Positions 9,424 to 20,290 of a DNA stretch of 64,000 bases are shown here, one piece after another. Within the stretch, counting starts at the first letter, position 1; every line of letters begins with the position of its first letter. The stretch is from Tardiphaga sp. (lineage in GTDB: Bacteria > Pseudomonadota > Alphaproteobacteria > Rhizobiales > Xanthobacteraceae), in contig JASBVG010000015.1 in assembly GCA_030147505.1 (NCBI GenBank), positions 1-64,000 on the forward strand. The letters run 5' to 3'. A program made the translations under genes and the position numbers. The notes under the pieces were generated by a model. It was not told the origin of the DNA and made no database searches. It saw only the letters and a program-made list of their open reading frames with translations.

Positions 9424-10572
9424 ATGCTTGCGACCGACAACAATTCAACTTTGAAGCAAACACCGCTTCACGCGCTGCATGTGGCGCGTGGCGGCAAGAT
9501 GGTGCCATTCGCCGGCTATGACATGCCGGTGCAATATGCCACCGGCGTACTCAAGGAACATCTCCACACCCGCGCTGCCGCTGGCCTGTTCGATGTGTCT
9601 CACATGGGCCAGATCGTGCTGCGGGCGAAATCCGGCAAGGTCGAGGATGCGGCGCTGGCGCTGGAAAAGCTGGTGCCGATGGACATCCTGGCCCTCGCCC
9701 CGGGCCGCCAGCGCTATGCCCAATTCACCAATGAGGCCGGCGGCATTCTCGACGACCTGATGGTGGCGAATTTCGGCGATCACCTGTTTCTCGTCGTCAA
9801 CGCCGCCTGCAAGGCCGAAGACGAGACGCATCTGCGCCAGCACCTGTCCGATACCTGCATCATCGAGCCCCTCGCTGAGCGCGCGCTGATCGCGCTGCAG
9901 GGACCGAAGGCGGCCGAGGTGCTCGCAAAGTTCTGCCCGGAAGCGCCCGACATGAAGTTCATGGATGCCGGGCCGCATCAGGTGAACGGCATTGCCTGCT
10001 TCGTCTCCCGCTCCGGCTATACGGGCGAGGACGGTTATGAAATTTCGATCCCGAACGATCAGGCTGAAGCGCTGACCGCTGCCCTGCTCGACCATCCCGA
10101 CGTGCTGCCGATCGGCCTCGGCGCCCGCGACAGCCTGCGGCTGGAAGCTGGCATGTGCCTTTACGGCCATGACATCGATACGACGACTACGCCCGTCGAA
10201 GGCAATCTGATCTGGTCGATCCAGAAGAGCCGCCGCACCGGTGGCGCGCGCGCCGGAGGCTTTTTCGGCAGCGATGCGATTCTTGCGCAGCTCGATGGTG
10301 GCGCGTCGCGCCAGCGTGTCGGGCTCAAGCCCGAAGGCCGCGCCCCGGTGCGCGAAGGCGTGCTGCTGTTTGCAGATGCGACCTCCACCGATTCGATCGG
10401 CAAGGTCACATCCGGCGGTTTCGGCCCCAGCATCTCGGCGCCGATCGCCATGGGCTATGTGCCCACGTCACACGCCAAAGACGGAACTACGGTATTCGCC
10501 GAATTGCGCGGACAGCGTTTGCCGATGACCGTCGCCCCCATGCCTTTTGTCCCGAACAACTACAAGCGTTGA
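9424..10572 (+). CDS. gcvT: glycine cleavage system T protein (aminomethyltransferase)
   Basis: T protein moves the aminomethyl carbon from the H protein to tetrahydrofolate and releases ammonia. The 382-aa product has the GCV_T domain (LHALHVARGGKMVPFAGYDMPVQY; FDVSHMGQ; SRSGYTGEDGYE) and the C-terminal barrel domain (LKPEGRAPVREG; VTSGGFGPS). It is the first gene of gcvT-gcvH-gcvP and starts about 54 bases after the riboswitch. The ATG at 9424 gives MLATDNNSTLKQTPLHALH. Confidence 0.97.
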   Translation: MLATDNNSTLKQTPLHALHVARGGKMVPFAGYDMPVQYATGVLKEHLHTRAAAGLFDVSHMGQIVLRAKSGKVEDAALALEKLVPMDILALAPGRQRYAQFTNEAGGILDDLMVANFGDHLFLVVNAACKAEDETHLRQHLSDTCIIEPLAERALIALQGPKAAEVLAKFCPEAPDMKFMDAGPHQVNGIACFVSRSGYTGEDGYEISIPNDQAEALTAALLDHPDVLPIGLGARDSLRLEAGMCLYGHDIDTTTTPVEGNLIWSIQKSRRTGGARAGGFFGSDAILAQLDGGASRQRVGLKPEGRAPVREGVLLFADATSTDSIGKVTSGGFGPSISAPIAMGYVPTSHAKDGTTVFAELRGQRLPMTVAPMPFVPNNYKR

Positions 10573-10583
10573 GGAACTGACCC

Positions 10584-10949
10584 ATGACCACCCTGTACAC
10601 CGAAGATCACGAATGGCTTGAGATCAACGGCGACATCGTCACCGTCGGGATTACCGATTTCGCGCAGTCGCAGCTTGGCGACGTCGTCTTTGTCGAACTG
10701 CCGAAGATCGGCCGCGCCCTGAAGAAGGCGGAAGCCGCCGCCGTGGTGGAATCGGTGAAGGCCGCCTCCGACGTCTATGCGCCGATCTCCGGCGAAGTGG
10801 TCGAGATCAATGACGGCCTCGCCGCTGAGCCAGCGCTGGTGAACAGCGATGCCGAAAGCAAGGCCTGGTTCTTCAAGCTGAAGCTCGCCGACAAGAGCGA
10901 ACTCGACGGCCTGATGGATGCCGAAGCCTATAAAGCGCACAGCGCCTGA
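10584..10949 (+). CDS. gcvH: glycine cleavage system H protein
   Basis: Small lipoyl carrier that shuttles the aminomethyl group between the P, T and L proteins. 121 aa; the lipoylation site is Lys59 in [13 protein letters not shown], and [18 protein letters not shown] is the usual N-terminal sequence. It sits 11 bases after gcvT and 9 bases before gcvP, clearly in the same operon. Confidence 0.98.
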   Translation: MTTLYTEDHEWLEINGDIVTVGITDFAQSQLGDVVFVELPKIGRALKKAEAAAVVESVKAASDVYAPISGEVVEINDGLAAEPALVNSDAESKAWFFKLKLADKSELDGLMDAEAYKAHSA

Positions 10950-10958
10950 GGACGTATC

Positions 10959-13820
<2,862 letters not shown>

Positions 13821-13828
13821 ACTCGACT

Positions 13829-13955
13829 GTCGTCGCCCGGCCGTGCGCGCAATTGCGCGCTAGGAGCGGGCGATGCAGTACACGCCCCTATCGATGAATA
13901 TCGCAGAAACCTGTGTTTACTGGACCACCCGCTTTCGCGGGTGGCGACAAGCTGA
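13829..13955. repeat. palindromic repeat (GTCGTCGCCCGG / GGGTGGCGAC family)
   Basis: Imperfect inverted repeat with inner dyads: GCGCGCAATTGCGCGC near 13845 and CACCCGCTTTCGCGGGTG near 13925. GCAGTACACG and TTTACTGGAC are placed as outer partners. It separates the convergent gcvP and DUF892 genes and may also end their transcripts. Confidence 0.65.
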
Positions 13956-13972
13956 GATTTAGCCAAGCAGCA

Positions 13973-14470
13973 CTAGGCCGCAGCGGCCAGATTGACAGCC
14001 GACTTCGCCAGCGTGCTGAGCGACTCGTCGGTTTTCTTTTCCTCATTCAGCGTTTCGTCGAGCAGTTTGGCAGCGTCCTTCATGCCGAGCTCGGTAGCCC
14101 ATGTCTTCAATGTGCCGTAGCGAGATATCTCATAGTGTTCGACCGCCTGGGCTGCTGCAAGCAAGCCGGCATCGAGTGAACTCGTGCCCTTGTATTCGTC
14201 CATGATCTCCTTGCCCTCGTCGAGAATACCGACGATGGCATCGCAGGTCTTGCCGCGCGCAGGCTTTTCGAGCAGGTCGAAGATCTGTTCAAGACGTTCG
14301 ATCTGGCCTTCGGTCTCATCGTGATGTTTCTCGAAGGCAGCGCGCAGTTTGTCCGAGGTCGCGGCCTTGGCCATCTTGGGCAACGCCTTCAGTATCTGTT
14401 TTTCAGCGAAATAGATGTCCTTGAGGGTATCGAGGAAGAGATCGTTGAGATCCTTGTCTTTGGTGGCCAT
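13973..14470 (-). CDS. DUF892 (YciE/YciF) ferritin-like stress protein
   Basis: 165-aa soluble helical protein of the DUF892 family, a ferritin-like four-helix fold found in many stress regulons. Recognisable segments are DLFLDTLKDIYFAEKQILKALPKM at the N-terminus and FEKHHDETEGQIERLEQIFDLL. In known family members, metal-ligand Glu/His residues fall in such segments. The start ATG has GGAG 10 bases upstream. A perfect EcfG-type promoter lies about 42 bases before the ATG, so membership of the general stress response is likely. Biochemical role in the cell is not established. Confidence 0.9.
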   Translation of the reverse strand: MATKDKDLNDLFLDTLKDIYFAEKQILKALPKMAKAATSDKLRAAFEKHHDETEGQIERLEQIFDLLEKPARGKTCDAIVGILDEGKEIMDEYKGTSSLDAGLLAAAQAVEHYEISRYGTLKTWATELGMKDAAKLLDETLNEEKKTDESLSTLAKSAVNLAAAA

Positions 14471-14511
14471 GGCGCACTCCGTTGGCAGTAGCGGGTTGTT
14501 TCCCGCTGCTC

Positions 14512-14536
14512 AACGTGGGCGATTTTGCCTTGTTCC
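14512..14536 (-). promoter_or_regulatory. EcfG-type general stress promoter upstream of DUF892 gene
   Basis: Read on the minus strand: GGAAC (14536-14532), 16 bases, CGTT (14515-14512). This is the exact consensus reported for EcfG sigma factors of alphaproteobacteria. The expected start site is about 35 bases before the ATG at 14470. Confidence 0.75.
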
Positions 14537-14558
14537 TGATATTCTCGGGTGAATCTGC

Positions 14559-15722
14559 TCACGCCGCCAATGACGTCTCCACCAGCTTCACCCAATAGGA
14601 CGAGCCGTAGACGATGGCATCGTCGTTGAAGTTGTAGGCGGGGTGATGCAGGCCGGCGCTGTCGCCATTACCCATGAAGATAAAGGCGCCCGGCCGCGCC
14701 TCGAGCATATAGGCGAAATCCTCGGCGCCCATGACCGGCTCCATGTCGGTGGCGACATTGGCTGCGCCGCCGACTTCGCCGGCGATCTTCGCCGCCAGCC
14801 TGGTTTCCTCGGGATGATTGACGACGACCGGATAGCCGCGGTCGTAGTTCAGGGTGATGCGCGCACCGGTCTGCAGCGCGACGCCGGCGCAGACCTCGTT
14901 CATGCGCCTCTCGACGAGATCGCGAACCTCCTTGCGGAGCGTGCGTACGGTGCCGCGCAGCTCGGCTGATGCCGGAATGACATTGCTCGCATGGCCCGCG
15001 TGGAACTCGCAGATCGAGATGACGGCCGAATCCAGCGGACTGACCGTGCGCGAGACGATCGACTGGAACGCCACGATCAGTTGCGAGCCTGCCATCACCG
15101 GATCGATGGTCTTGTGCGGATAGGCGGCGTGGCCGCCGACGCCTTCGATCGTGATGCCGATGCGATCCATCGCCGCCATGATCGGGCCGGTGCGCATCGC
15201 GAAGGACCCGATCGGCATGCCCGGATTGTTGTGCATGCCATAGACCTTCTGGATGCCGAAGCGATCCATCAGCCCATCCTTGATCATGGCATCGGCGCCG
15301 GCGCCGCCTTCTTCGGCGGGCTGAAAGATCACCACTGCATCGCCCGCAAAGTTGCGGGTCTCGGCGAGATATTGCGCGGCGCCGAGCAGCATCGAGGTAT
15401 GGCCGTCATGGCCGCAAGCATGCATCTTGCCGGGAGTCTTCGAAGCGTAAGGCAGGTTGGTCTGTTCCTCGATCGGCAGCGCATCCATGTCGGCACGCAG
15501 GCCGATGACACCGCCCGTCCCCTTCTTGCCCTTGATCACGCCGACCACGCCGGTGCGGCCCATGCCCTCCACAACTTGGTCGCAGCCGAACGCCTTCAGC
15601 TTCTCCGCCACGAAAGCCGCGGTGCGGTGGACATCATAAAGCAGCTCCGGATGCTGATGCAGGTCGCGGCGCCACGCCGTGATCTCGGGCTGCAATTCGG
15701 CGATGCGGTCAATGATCGACAT
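14559..15722 (-). CDS. M20 family amidohydrolase (hippurate hydrolase type)
   Basis: Metal-dependent hydrolase of N-acyl amino acids, 387 aa, probably cytoplasmic. Metal ligands are visible in HACGHDGHTSML, EEGGAGA and MGAEDFAYM near the C-terminus, and a dimerisation domain lies between. The N-terminal IAELQPEITAWRRDLHQHPEL is the standard start for the HipO/IAA-amino-acid hydrolase group. I chose ATG 15722 (MSIIDRIAEL); an in-frame ATG at 15740 adds only six residues. Single gene, divergent from the GMC oxidoreductase gene. Natural substrate not predictable. Confidence 0.93.
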   Translation of the reverse strand: MSIIDRIAELQPEITAWRRDLHQHPELLYDVHRTAAFVAEKLKAFGCDQVVEGMGRTGVVGVIKGKKGTGGVIGLRADMDALPIEEQTNLPYASKTPGKMHACGHDGHTSMLLGAAQYLAETRNFAGDAVVIFQPAEEGGAGADAMIKDGLMDRFGIQKVYGMHNNPGMPIGSFAMRTGPIMAAMDRIGITIEGVGGHAAYPHKTIDPVMAGSQLIVAFQSIVSRTVSPLDSAVISICEFHAGHASNVIPASAELRGTVRTLRKEVRDLVERRMNEVCAGVALQTGARITLNYDRGYPVVVNHPEETRLAAKIAGEVGGAANVATDMEPVMGAEDFAYMLEARPGAFIFMGNGDSAGLHHPAYNFNDDAIVYGSSYWVKLVETSLAA

Positions 15723-15892
15723 AGTTGGGCTCGCTGGCAATGAAATCTGCTGGCATCAGCCTAGCACGCGACGTGCCAACTGCCCAAGCCGGCCCGCTGT
15801 CTCCCGCTATGCAATGGTCGTCTGTACATCGCGGCGTCCGGCCGCTAAGGCGTCATAATACGGCAATGAACCGTGACCGATGGCAGGAAACG

Positions 15893-17509
15893 ATGACGCG
15901 GCTCGAGGGCGACTTTGATTATATAGTGGTTGGCGCAGGCACCGCAGGTTGCATCGTCGCCAACCGTCTTTCATCCGATCCGCGCAAGCGGGTGCTGCTC
16001 CTGGAAGCCGGCGGCCGCGACAACTGGATCTGGTTTCACATCCCGGTCGGCTATCTTTTCGCCATCGGCAATCCCCGCTCCGACTGGATGTTTCGCACCG
16101 AGCCAGAGCCTGGCCTCAATGGCCGCTCGCTGGCCTATCCCCGCGGCAAGGTGATCGGCGGGTCGTCGGCCATCAACGCGATGATCTCGATGCGCGGCCA
16201 GGCTGCCGACTACGATCACTGGCGCCAGCTCGGCCTCACCGGCTGGGGTTATGACGACGTGCTGCCGTCCTTCCTCAAGCTCGAAGATCACTTTCTCGGC
16301 AAGAGCGAACATCACGGCGTCGGTGGCGGCTGGCGCATCGAGGCGCCGCGGCTGTCCTGGGCCGTGCTCGATGCCGTGGCGGATGCCGCGGCGGAAATGG
16401 GCATTCGCCGCACCGACGATTTCAACACCGGCGACAACGAAGGCATCGGCTATTTCCATGTCAACCAGAAGCGCGGCCGTCGCTGGTCCTCGGCGCGCGG
16501 CTTTTTGAAACCGGTGTTGAACCGCCCCAACCTGCGGCTCGAAACCAATGTGATGGTCGATCGCCTGATCGTCGAGAATGGCCGCGCCGTCGGCGTTCGC
16601 TTCCGGCAGAACGGTCGGGAGATGGAAGCCCGTGCCAAGGGCGAAGTTGTCCTCTGTGCAGGCGCTGTCGGCTCGCCGCATCTCCTGCAGCGCTCCGGTA
16701 TCGGGCCGGCTGAGTGGCTGTCGGACGCGGCCGTGGATGTCGTGCTCGACAAGCCCGGCGTCGGCCGTAATCTGCAGGACCATCTGCAGCAGCGCGCGAT
16801 CTACAAGGTCTCCGGCGTGCGCACGCTGAACGAAACCTATTACAACCTGTTCCGCCGCGGCTGGATGGGCATCGACTATGCGCTGCGCCGCCGCGGGCCA
16901 CTCACCATGGCGCCGTCGCAGCTCGGCATCTTCACGCGCTCGGATGCTCATCGCGAGCGCGCCAATATCCAGTTTCATGTGCAGCCGCTCTCGCTCGACA
17001 AGTTCGGCGATCCGCTGCACCGCTTCCCCGCCGTTACCGTCAGCGCCTGCAATCTGCGGCCGACATCGCGCGGCGAGATCAAGCTGCGCTCGGGCAAGCC
17101 GGACGAGGCGCCATCGATCGCGCCGCATTATCTCTCGACGGATGAAGACCGTCAGGTCGCGGCGGATGCGATCCGCGTGACGCGGAAACTGATGAAGCAG
17201 AAGGCGCTGAGCGCCTATCGGCCGGAAGAATATTTGCCGGGACCATCCGTGGGCGACGATGCGGAGGCCCTGGCCAAAGCGGCCGGCGACATCGGGACCA
17301 CGATCTTCCACCCGGTCGGCACCGCAAAGATGGGCACTGCATCCGATCCGAATGCCGTCGTCGACGAGCGTCTGCGCTTCCACGGGATCGCAGGATTGCG
17401 CATCGTGGACGCCTCGGTGATGCCGACCATCACGTCAGGCAACACCAACACGCCGACGGCGATGATCGCTGAGAAAGGCGCAGGGATGATCATCACGGAT
17501 TCGCGATAA
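15893..17509 (+). CDS. GMC family FAD-dependent oxidoreductase
   Basis: Flavoprotein of the glucose-methanol-choline family, 538 aa from ATG 15893. FAD-binding FDYIVVGAGTAGCIVANRLS is at residues 8-27, and RGKVIGGSSAINAMISMRGQ is the family signature 1. The C-terminal FHPVGTAKMG and TNTPTAMIAEKGA hold the active-site His/Asn region. The open frame reaches back to 15725 and an ATG at 15866 is also possible. I favour 15893 because AGGA sits 8-10 bases upstream and the dinucleotide fold then begins where expected. Substrate (an alcohol or choline-like compound) unknown. Confidence 0.9.
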   Translation: MTRLEGDFDYIVVGAGTAGCIVANRLSSDPRKRVLLLEAGGRDNWIWFHIPVGYLFAIGNPRSDWMFRTEPEPGLNGRSLAYPRGKVIGGSSAINAMISMRGQAADYDHWRQLGLTGWGYDDVLPSFLKLEDHFLGKSEHHGVGGGWRIEAPRLSWAVLDAVADAAAEMGIRRTDDFNTGDNEGIGYFHVNQKRGRRWSSARGFLKPVLNRPNLRLETNVMVDRLIVENGRAVGVRFRQNGREMEARAKGEVVLCAGAVGSPHLLQRSGIGPAEWLSDAAVDVVLDKPGVGRNLQDHLQQRAIYKVSGVRTLNETYYNLFRRGWMGIDYALRRRGPLTMAPSQLGIFTRSDAHRERANIQFHVQPLSLDKFGDPLHRFPAVTVSACNLRPTSRGEIKLRSGKPDEAPSIAPHYLSTDEDRQVAADAIRVTRKLMKQKALSAYRPEEYLPGPSVGDDAEALAKAAGDIGTTIFHPVGTAKMGTASDPNAVVDERLRFHGIAGLRIVDASVMPTITSGNTNTPTAMIAEKGAGMIITDSR

Positions 17510-17587
17510 CGCCGAATTCCGGGAATAAACATCGCGCTCCACCGATCCAGTCCCCGTTACCCGATCAAGGGTACAGGGAGACTGGCC

Positions 17588-18539
17588 ATGAGCGCGTTCG
17601 ATCACGACCACCACGATGACGATCCCCGCATCAGCCGCCGCAAGGTGCTGGAATGCATGACTTGGGCCGGCACCGGCGTACTCTGGACCATTTCCGGCGG
17701 CGTGCCGCGCGCGCTCGGCCTCGTCGGCTCGGCGCAGGCTGCAGAGCCCGCGGGCCCGACCTTCCTGCAAATCAGCGACAGCCATATCGGCTTCGACAAG
17801 CCGGCCAATCCGAACGCAATCGGAACTCTCGAAGAAGCCATCGGCCGGATCAAGGCGATGCCGGCCAGGCCCATCCTTTATGATCCACACCGGCGATATC
17901 AGCCACCTGTCAAAAGCGTCCGAATTCGATGATGCCGACCGCATCATCTCGCAGGCCCGGCTCGATGTGCATTACCTCCCCGGCGAGCATGATTTCATCG
18001 ACGAAGAGGTCAAGCTCTATCGCGAACGCTACGGACGCGGGACCAAGGGCTCCGGCTGGTACGCGTTCGATGCCAGCGGCGTGCATTTCATCGGCCTCGT
18101 CAACGTCGTCGACCTGAAGGCCGGCGACCTCGGCAATCTCGGTGCGGAACAGCTCGCCTGGTTGGAAGACGATCTGCGCGGTCGATCGACATCGATGCCT
18201 ATCGTGGTGTTTGCGCATATTCCGTTGTGGTCGGTCTATCCGACATGGGGCTGGGGCACCGAAGACGGCGCGCGTGCACTGAGCCTACTCAAGGACTTCG
18301 GATCGGTCACCGTACTGAACGGCCACATTCATCAGGTGATGCAGAAGGTCGAGGGCAATGTCACCTTCCACACGGCACGCTCGACGGCGTTTCCGCAGCC
18401 CGAGCCCGGGACGGCGCCATCCCCGGGCCCGATGAAAGTTGCCGACGGCAGACTGCGCAGCGTGCTCGGCACGGCAAGCATCGTCTTCAAACCGGGCACT
18501 GAAAGACTGGCGATCATCGACACGCCGTTGCAAGGCTAA
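17588..18539 (+). pseudogene. Tat-exported metallophosphoesterase, interrupted by a one-base frameshift
   Basis: The 5' part (17588 to about 17872) encodes a Tat-type signal (ISRRKVLECMTWAG) and the first metallophosphoesterase motif, FLQISDSHIGF. The 3' part, in the next frame from about 17874, supplies GD (IHTGDISH), a GNHD-like motif (LPGEHD), FAHIP and NGHIHQ. Every metal-site motif is present across the two frames. A single extra base near 17873 (CCC-A-TCCTTTATG) accounts for the break; without it the protein reads ...ARPSFMIHTGD... and is about 316 aa. It may be a real pseudogene or a sequencing error. GGGAGA precedes the ATG. It lies first in a unit with the cupredoxin and the ECF sigma pair. 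Confidence 0.85.
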
Positions 18540-18552
18540 GGACCGGACTATC

Positions 18553-18882
18553 ATGACATCGTTGTTTTTGCGCAGAGGCGGCTTCTGCGTCGCGCTTGCG
18601 GCGGCCATGGCTTTGCAAATTGCCGGGGCGCGTTGCGAAGAGGTGACGGTGACCATCGATAACTTCACCTTCTCGCCTGCTGAACTCACTGTGAAGGTCG
18701 GCACCACCGTGATCTGGAAGAACCAGGACGACATCCCGCACACGGTGGTATCTGCGGGAAAGTTCAAGTCGAGGGCCCTGGATACGGACGACAGCTACTC
18801 CTTCACTTTCTCGTCTGCGGGCGACTATAAGTATTTTTGTTCCCTGCATCCGCACATGACGGGGATCATCAAGGTTGAGTAG
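18553..18882 (+). CDS. periplasmic cupredoxin (amicyanin/plastocyanin-like)
   Basis: 109-aa secreted copper protein. Residues 1 to about 28 form a signal peptide (GGFCVALAAAMALQIAGARC), then a single cupredoxin domain with ligands His63 (DIPHTVV), Cys96, His99 and Met102 (CSLHPHM). This ligand set gives a type 1 copper site and suggests electron transfer in the periplasm. It follows the metallophosphoesterase by 13 bases and precedes the ECF sigma gene. It could be an electron carrier or a sensor component for the sigma pathway. The start was chosen inside a longer open frame because the upstream part overlaps the previous gene and has no signal peptide. Confidence 0.92.
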   Translation: MTSLFLRRGGFCVALAAAMALQIAGARCEEVTVTIDNFTFSPAELTVKVGTTVIWKNQDDIPHTVVSAGKFKSRALDTDDSYSFTFSSAGDYKYFCSLHPHMTGIIKVE

Positions 18883-18905
18883 CGACGGAAACCGAGGCAT
18901 CACAA

Positions 18906-18943
18906 CAATGTCCGGCCGCTGGCCCGCCAGCGGCCGGACATTG
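18906..18943. promoter_or_regulatory. perfect 17-bp hairpin between cupredoxin and ECF sigma genes
   Basis: Arms CAATGTCCGGCCGCTGG (18906-18922) and CCAGCGGCCGGACATTG (18927-18943) are perfectly complementary around a 4-base loop, CCCG. No T-run follows on either side. It lies 23 bases after the cupredoxin stop and 18 bases before the proposed sigma start. It could be an attenuator or processing site, a Rho-independent stop without a U-tract, or a repressor operator. Confidence 0.8.
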
Positions 18944-18961
18944 GCCGCAACGGGCAAGTCG

Positions 18962-19522
18962 ATGTCAGATCACGTGTCAGGCAACGATCCGGACAGGACA
19001 CGGCGCTTCCGCGACGCCGCGCTGCCTCATCTCGATGACTTATATACCTTGGCACGCTATCTCTTGCGCGATGCCACCGATGCCGAAGACGCCGTACAGG
19101 AATGTTACCTGCGGGCGTTGACGCATTTCGACAGCTATCGCGGCCCCGCCGTGAAACCGTGGCTGTTCGCCATCCTGCGCAACATCTGCTTCGCCGAATT
19201 CGCTCGCCGGGCGCACGCCGCTGCCCCGGCCGATGTGGAAGCGAACGATTCATCAACAAGCGCGCCGCTATGGCACGAAACGCACGCTTCTCCGGAGACC
19301 GAGCTGTTGCAGCTGCGGGATGCAACGGCAATCCAGCGGATCGTGAACGCCCTACCCGACCCGTATCGGGAAACGATCGTGCTGCGCGAAATACAAGATC
19401 TGTCCTATCGCGACATCGCCGCGATCGTGGGCGTCCCGGTCGGGACCGTCATGTCCCGGCTTGCACGCGCGCGTGCCATGCTGAGCGCAGCATGGCTTGC
19501 CGAAGAGGAGCGAGACACATGA
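18962..19522 (+). CDS. ECF-family RNA polymerase sigma factor
   Basis: 186-aa extracytoplasmic-function sigma factor. Region 2 is seen in LDDLYTLARYLLRDATDAEDAVQECYLRAL and region 4 in LPDPYRETIVLREIQDLSYRDIAAIVGVPVGTVMSRLARAR. It directs RNA polymerase to a small regulon when its anti-sigma partner releases it. The stop overlaps the start of the next gene (ATG at 19519, TGA at 19520), so the pair is translationally coupled. An earlier ATG at 18908 lies inside the 17-bp hairpin; I prefer 18962 (MSDHVSGND), though its ribosome site is weak. Together with the cupredoxin and metallophosphoesterase it suggests a response to copper or oxidative stress; this is inference. Confidence 0.93.
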   Translation: MSDHVSGNDPDRTRRFRDAALPHLDDLYTLARYLLRDATDAEDAVQECYLRALTHFDSYRGPAVKPWLFAILRNICFAEFARRAHAAAPADVEANDSSTSAPLWHETHASPETELLQLRDATAIQRIVNALPDPYRETIVLREIQDLSYRDIAAIVGVPVGTVMSRLARARAMLSAAWLAEEERDT

Positions 19523-20271
19523 CCTGTGACGAGGCCGAAATCCTGTTGCACGCGCTGCTCGATGGCGAGCTCGATGCAGGTCATGCACGGGAAGTCGAAC
19601 TGCACATCGCTGCCTGCGCGCACTGCACCGCGTTACTGAAAGCCTATGGCCAGATGCACGACCAGATGGCTCGCAGCAATCTCCGGTTTGCCGCGCCATC
19701 GCTGCTGCGTCAGCGCGTCGAAGCATCCCTGCCGCTGGCACGCGTGCCCGACAGGCGCGGCGTCCTGAAAGGGTTTGTGCTGGGATCGGCATTGTCAGCG
19801 CTGGCGGCGACCGGCCTCGTCATGCTCGTGCTCCGCCATGAAGACGAGCAGCGCATTCTGTCGGATGTCGTCTCCGCGCATCTGCGCTCGCTGCAGGCGG
19901 GGCATCTCACCGACGTTCTCTCGACCGATCAGCATACGGTGAAACCATGGTTTAACGGTCGGCTGGATGTCGCGCCACCGGTGGTCGATCTGACCGCGCA
20001 GGGCTTCACGCTGATCGGTGGACGCCTTGACTATGTCGACGGCAAGACGGTCGGCGCCATCGTCTACCGGCGTCGGATCCATGTCATCAATCTGTTCGTT
20101 GCCCAGACGTCGAATACGGACACATCCGCGGCCAAACTCGAAACCGTCAAGGGCTTCAACATTCGCCACTGGAGTCAGCGCGGCCTGAACTATTGGGCAG
20201 CGAGCGACCTGAATGCCGAAGAACTTGCCGACTTCGGCAGCAAGTTCGAGCACGCGGCTAACGCCAGTTGA
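19519..20271 (+). CDS. membrane anti-sigma factor with zinc-finger N-terminus
   Basis: 250-aa partner of the preceding sigma factor. Residues 1-45 form a zf-HC2 anti-sigma domain with His29, Cys33 and Cys36 (HIAACAHC). A single membrane helix spans about 85-105 (GFVLGSALSALAATGLVMLV). The remaining 145 residues would lie in the periplasm and probably sense the signal. The periplasmic part contains the segment VDLTAQGFTLIGGRLDYVDGKTVGAIVYRRR, typical of transmembrane anti-sigma factors of this kind. Four-base overlap with the sigma gene. Confidence 0.9.
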   Translation: MTCDEAEILLHALLDGELDAGHAREVELHIAACAHCTALLKAYGQMHDQMARSNLRFAAPSLLRQRVEASLPLARVPDRRGVLKGFVLGSALSALAATGLVMLVLRHEDEQRILSDVVSAHLRSLQAGHLTDVLSTDQHTVKPWFNGRLDVAPPVVDLTAQGFTLIGGRLDYVDGKTVGAIVYRRRIHVINLFVAQTSNTDTSAAKLETVKGFNIRHWSQRGLNYWAASDLNAEELADFGSKFEHAANAS

Positions 20272-20290
20272 AATTCAGGTCGATTGACGC

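Noticed and set aside
17520-17587. GGGAATAAAC upstream of the metallophosphoesterase as an ECF -35 box
   Set aside because: It resembles some ECF -35 elements, but no convincing -10 lies at 16-18 bases and I cannot tie it to this sigma factor.
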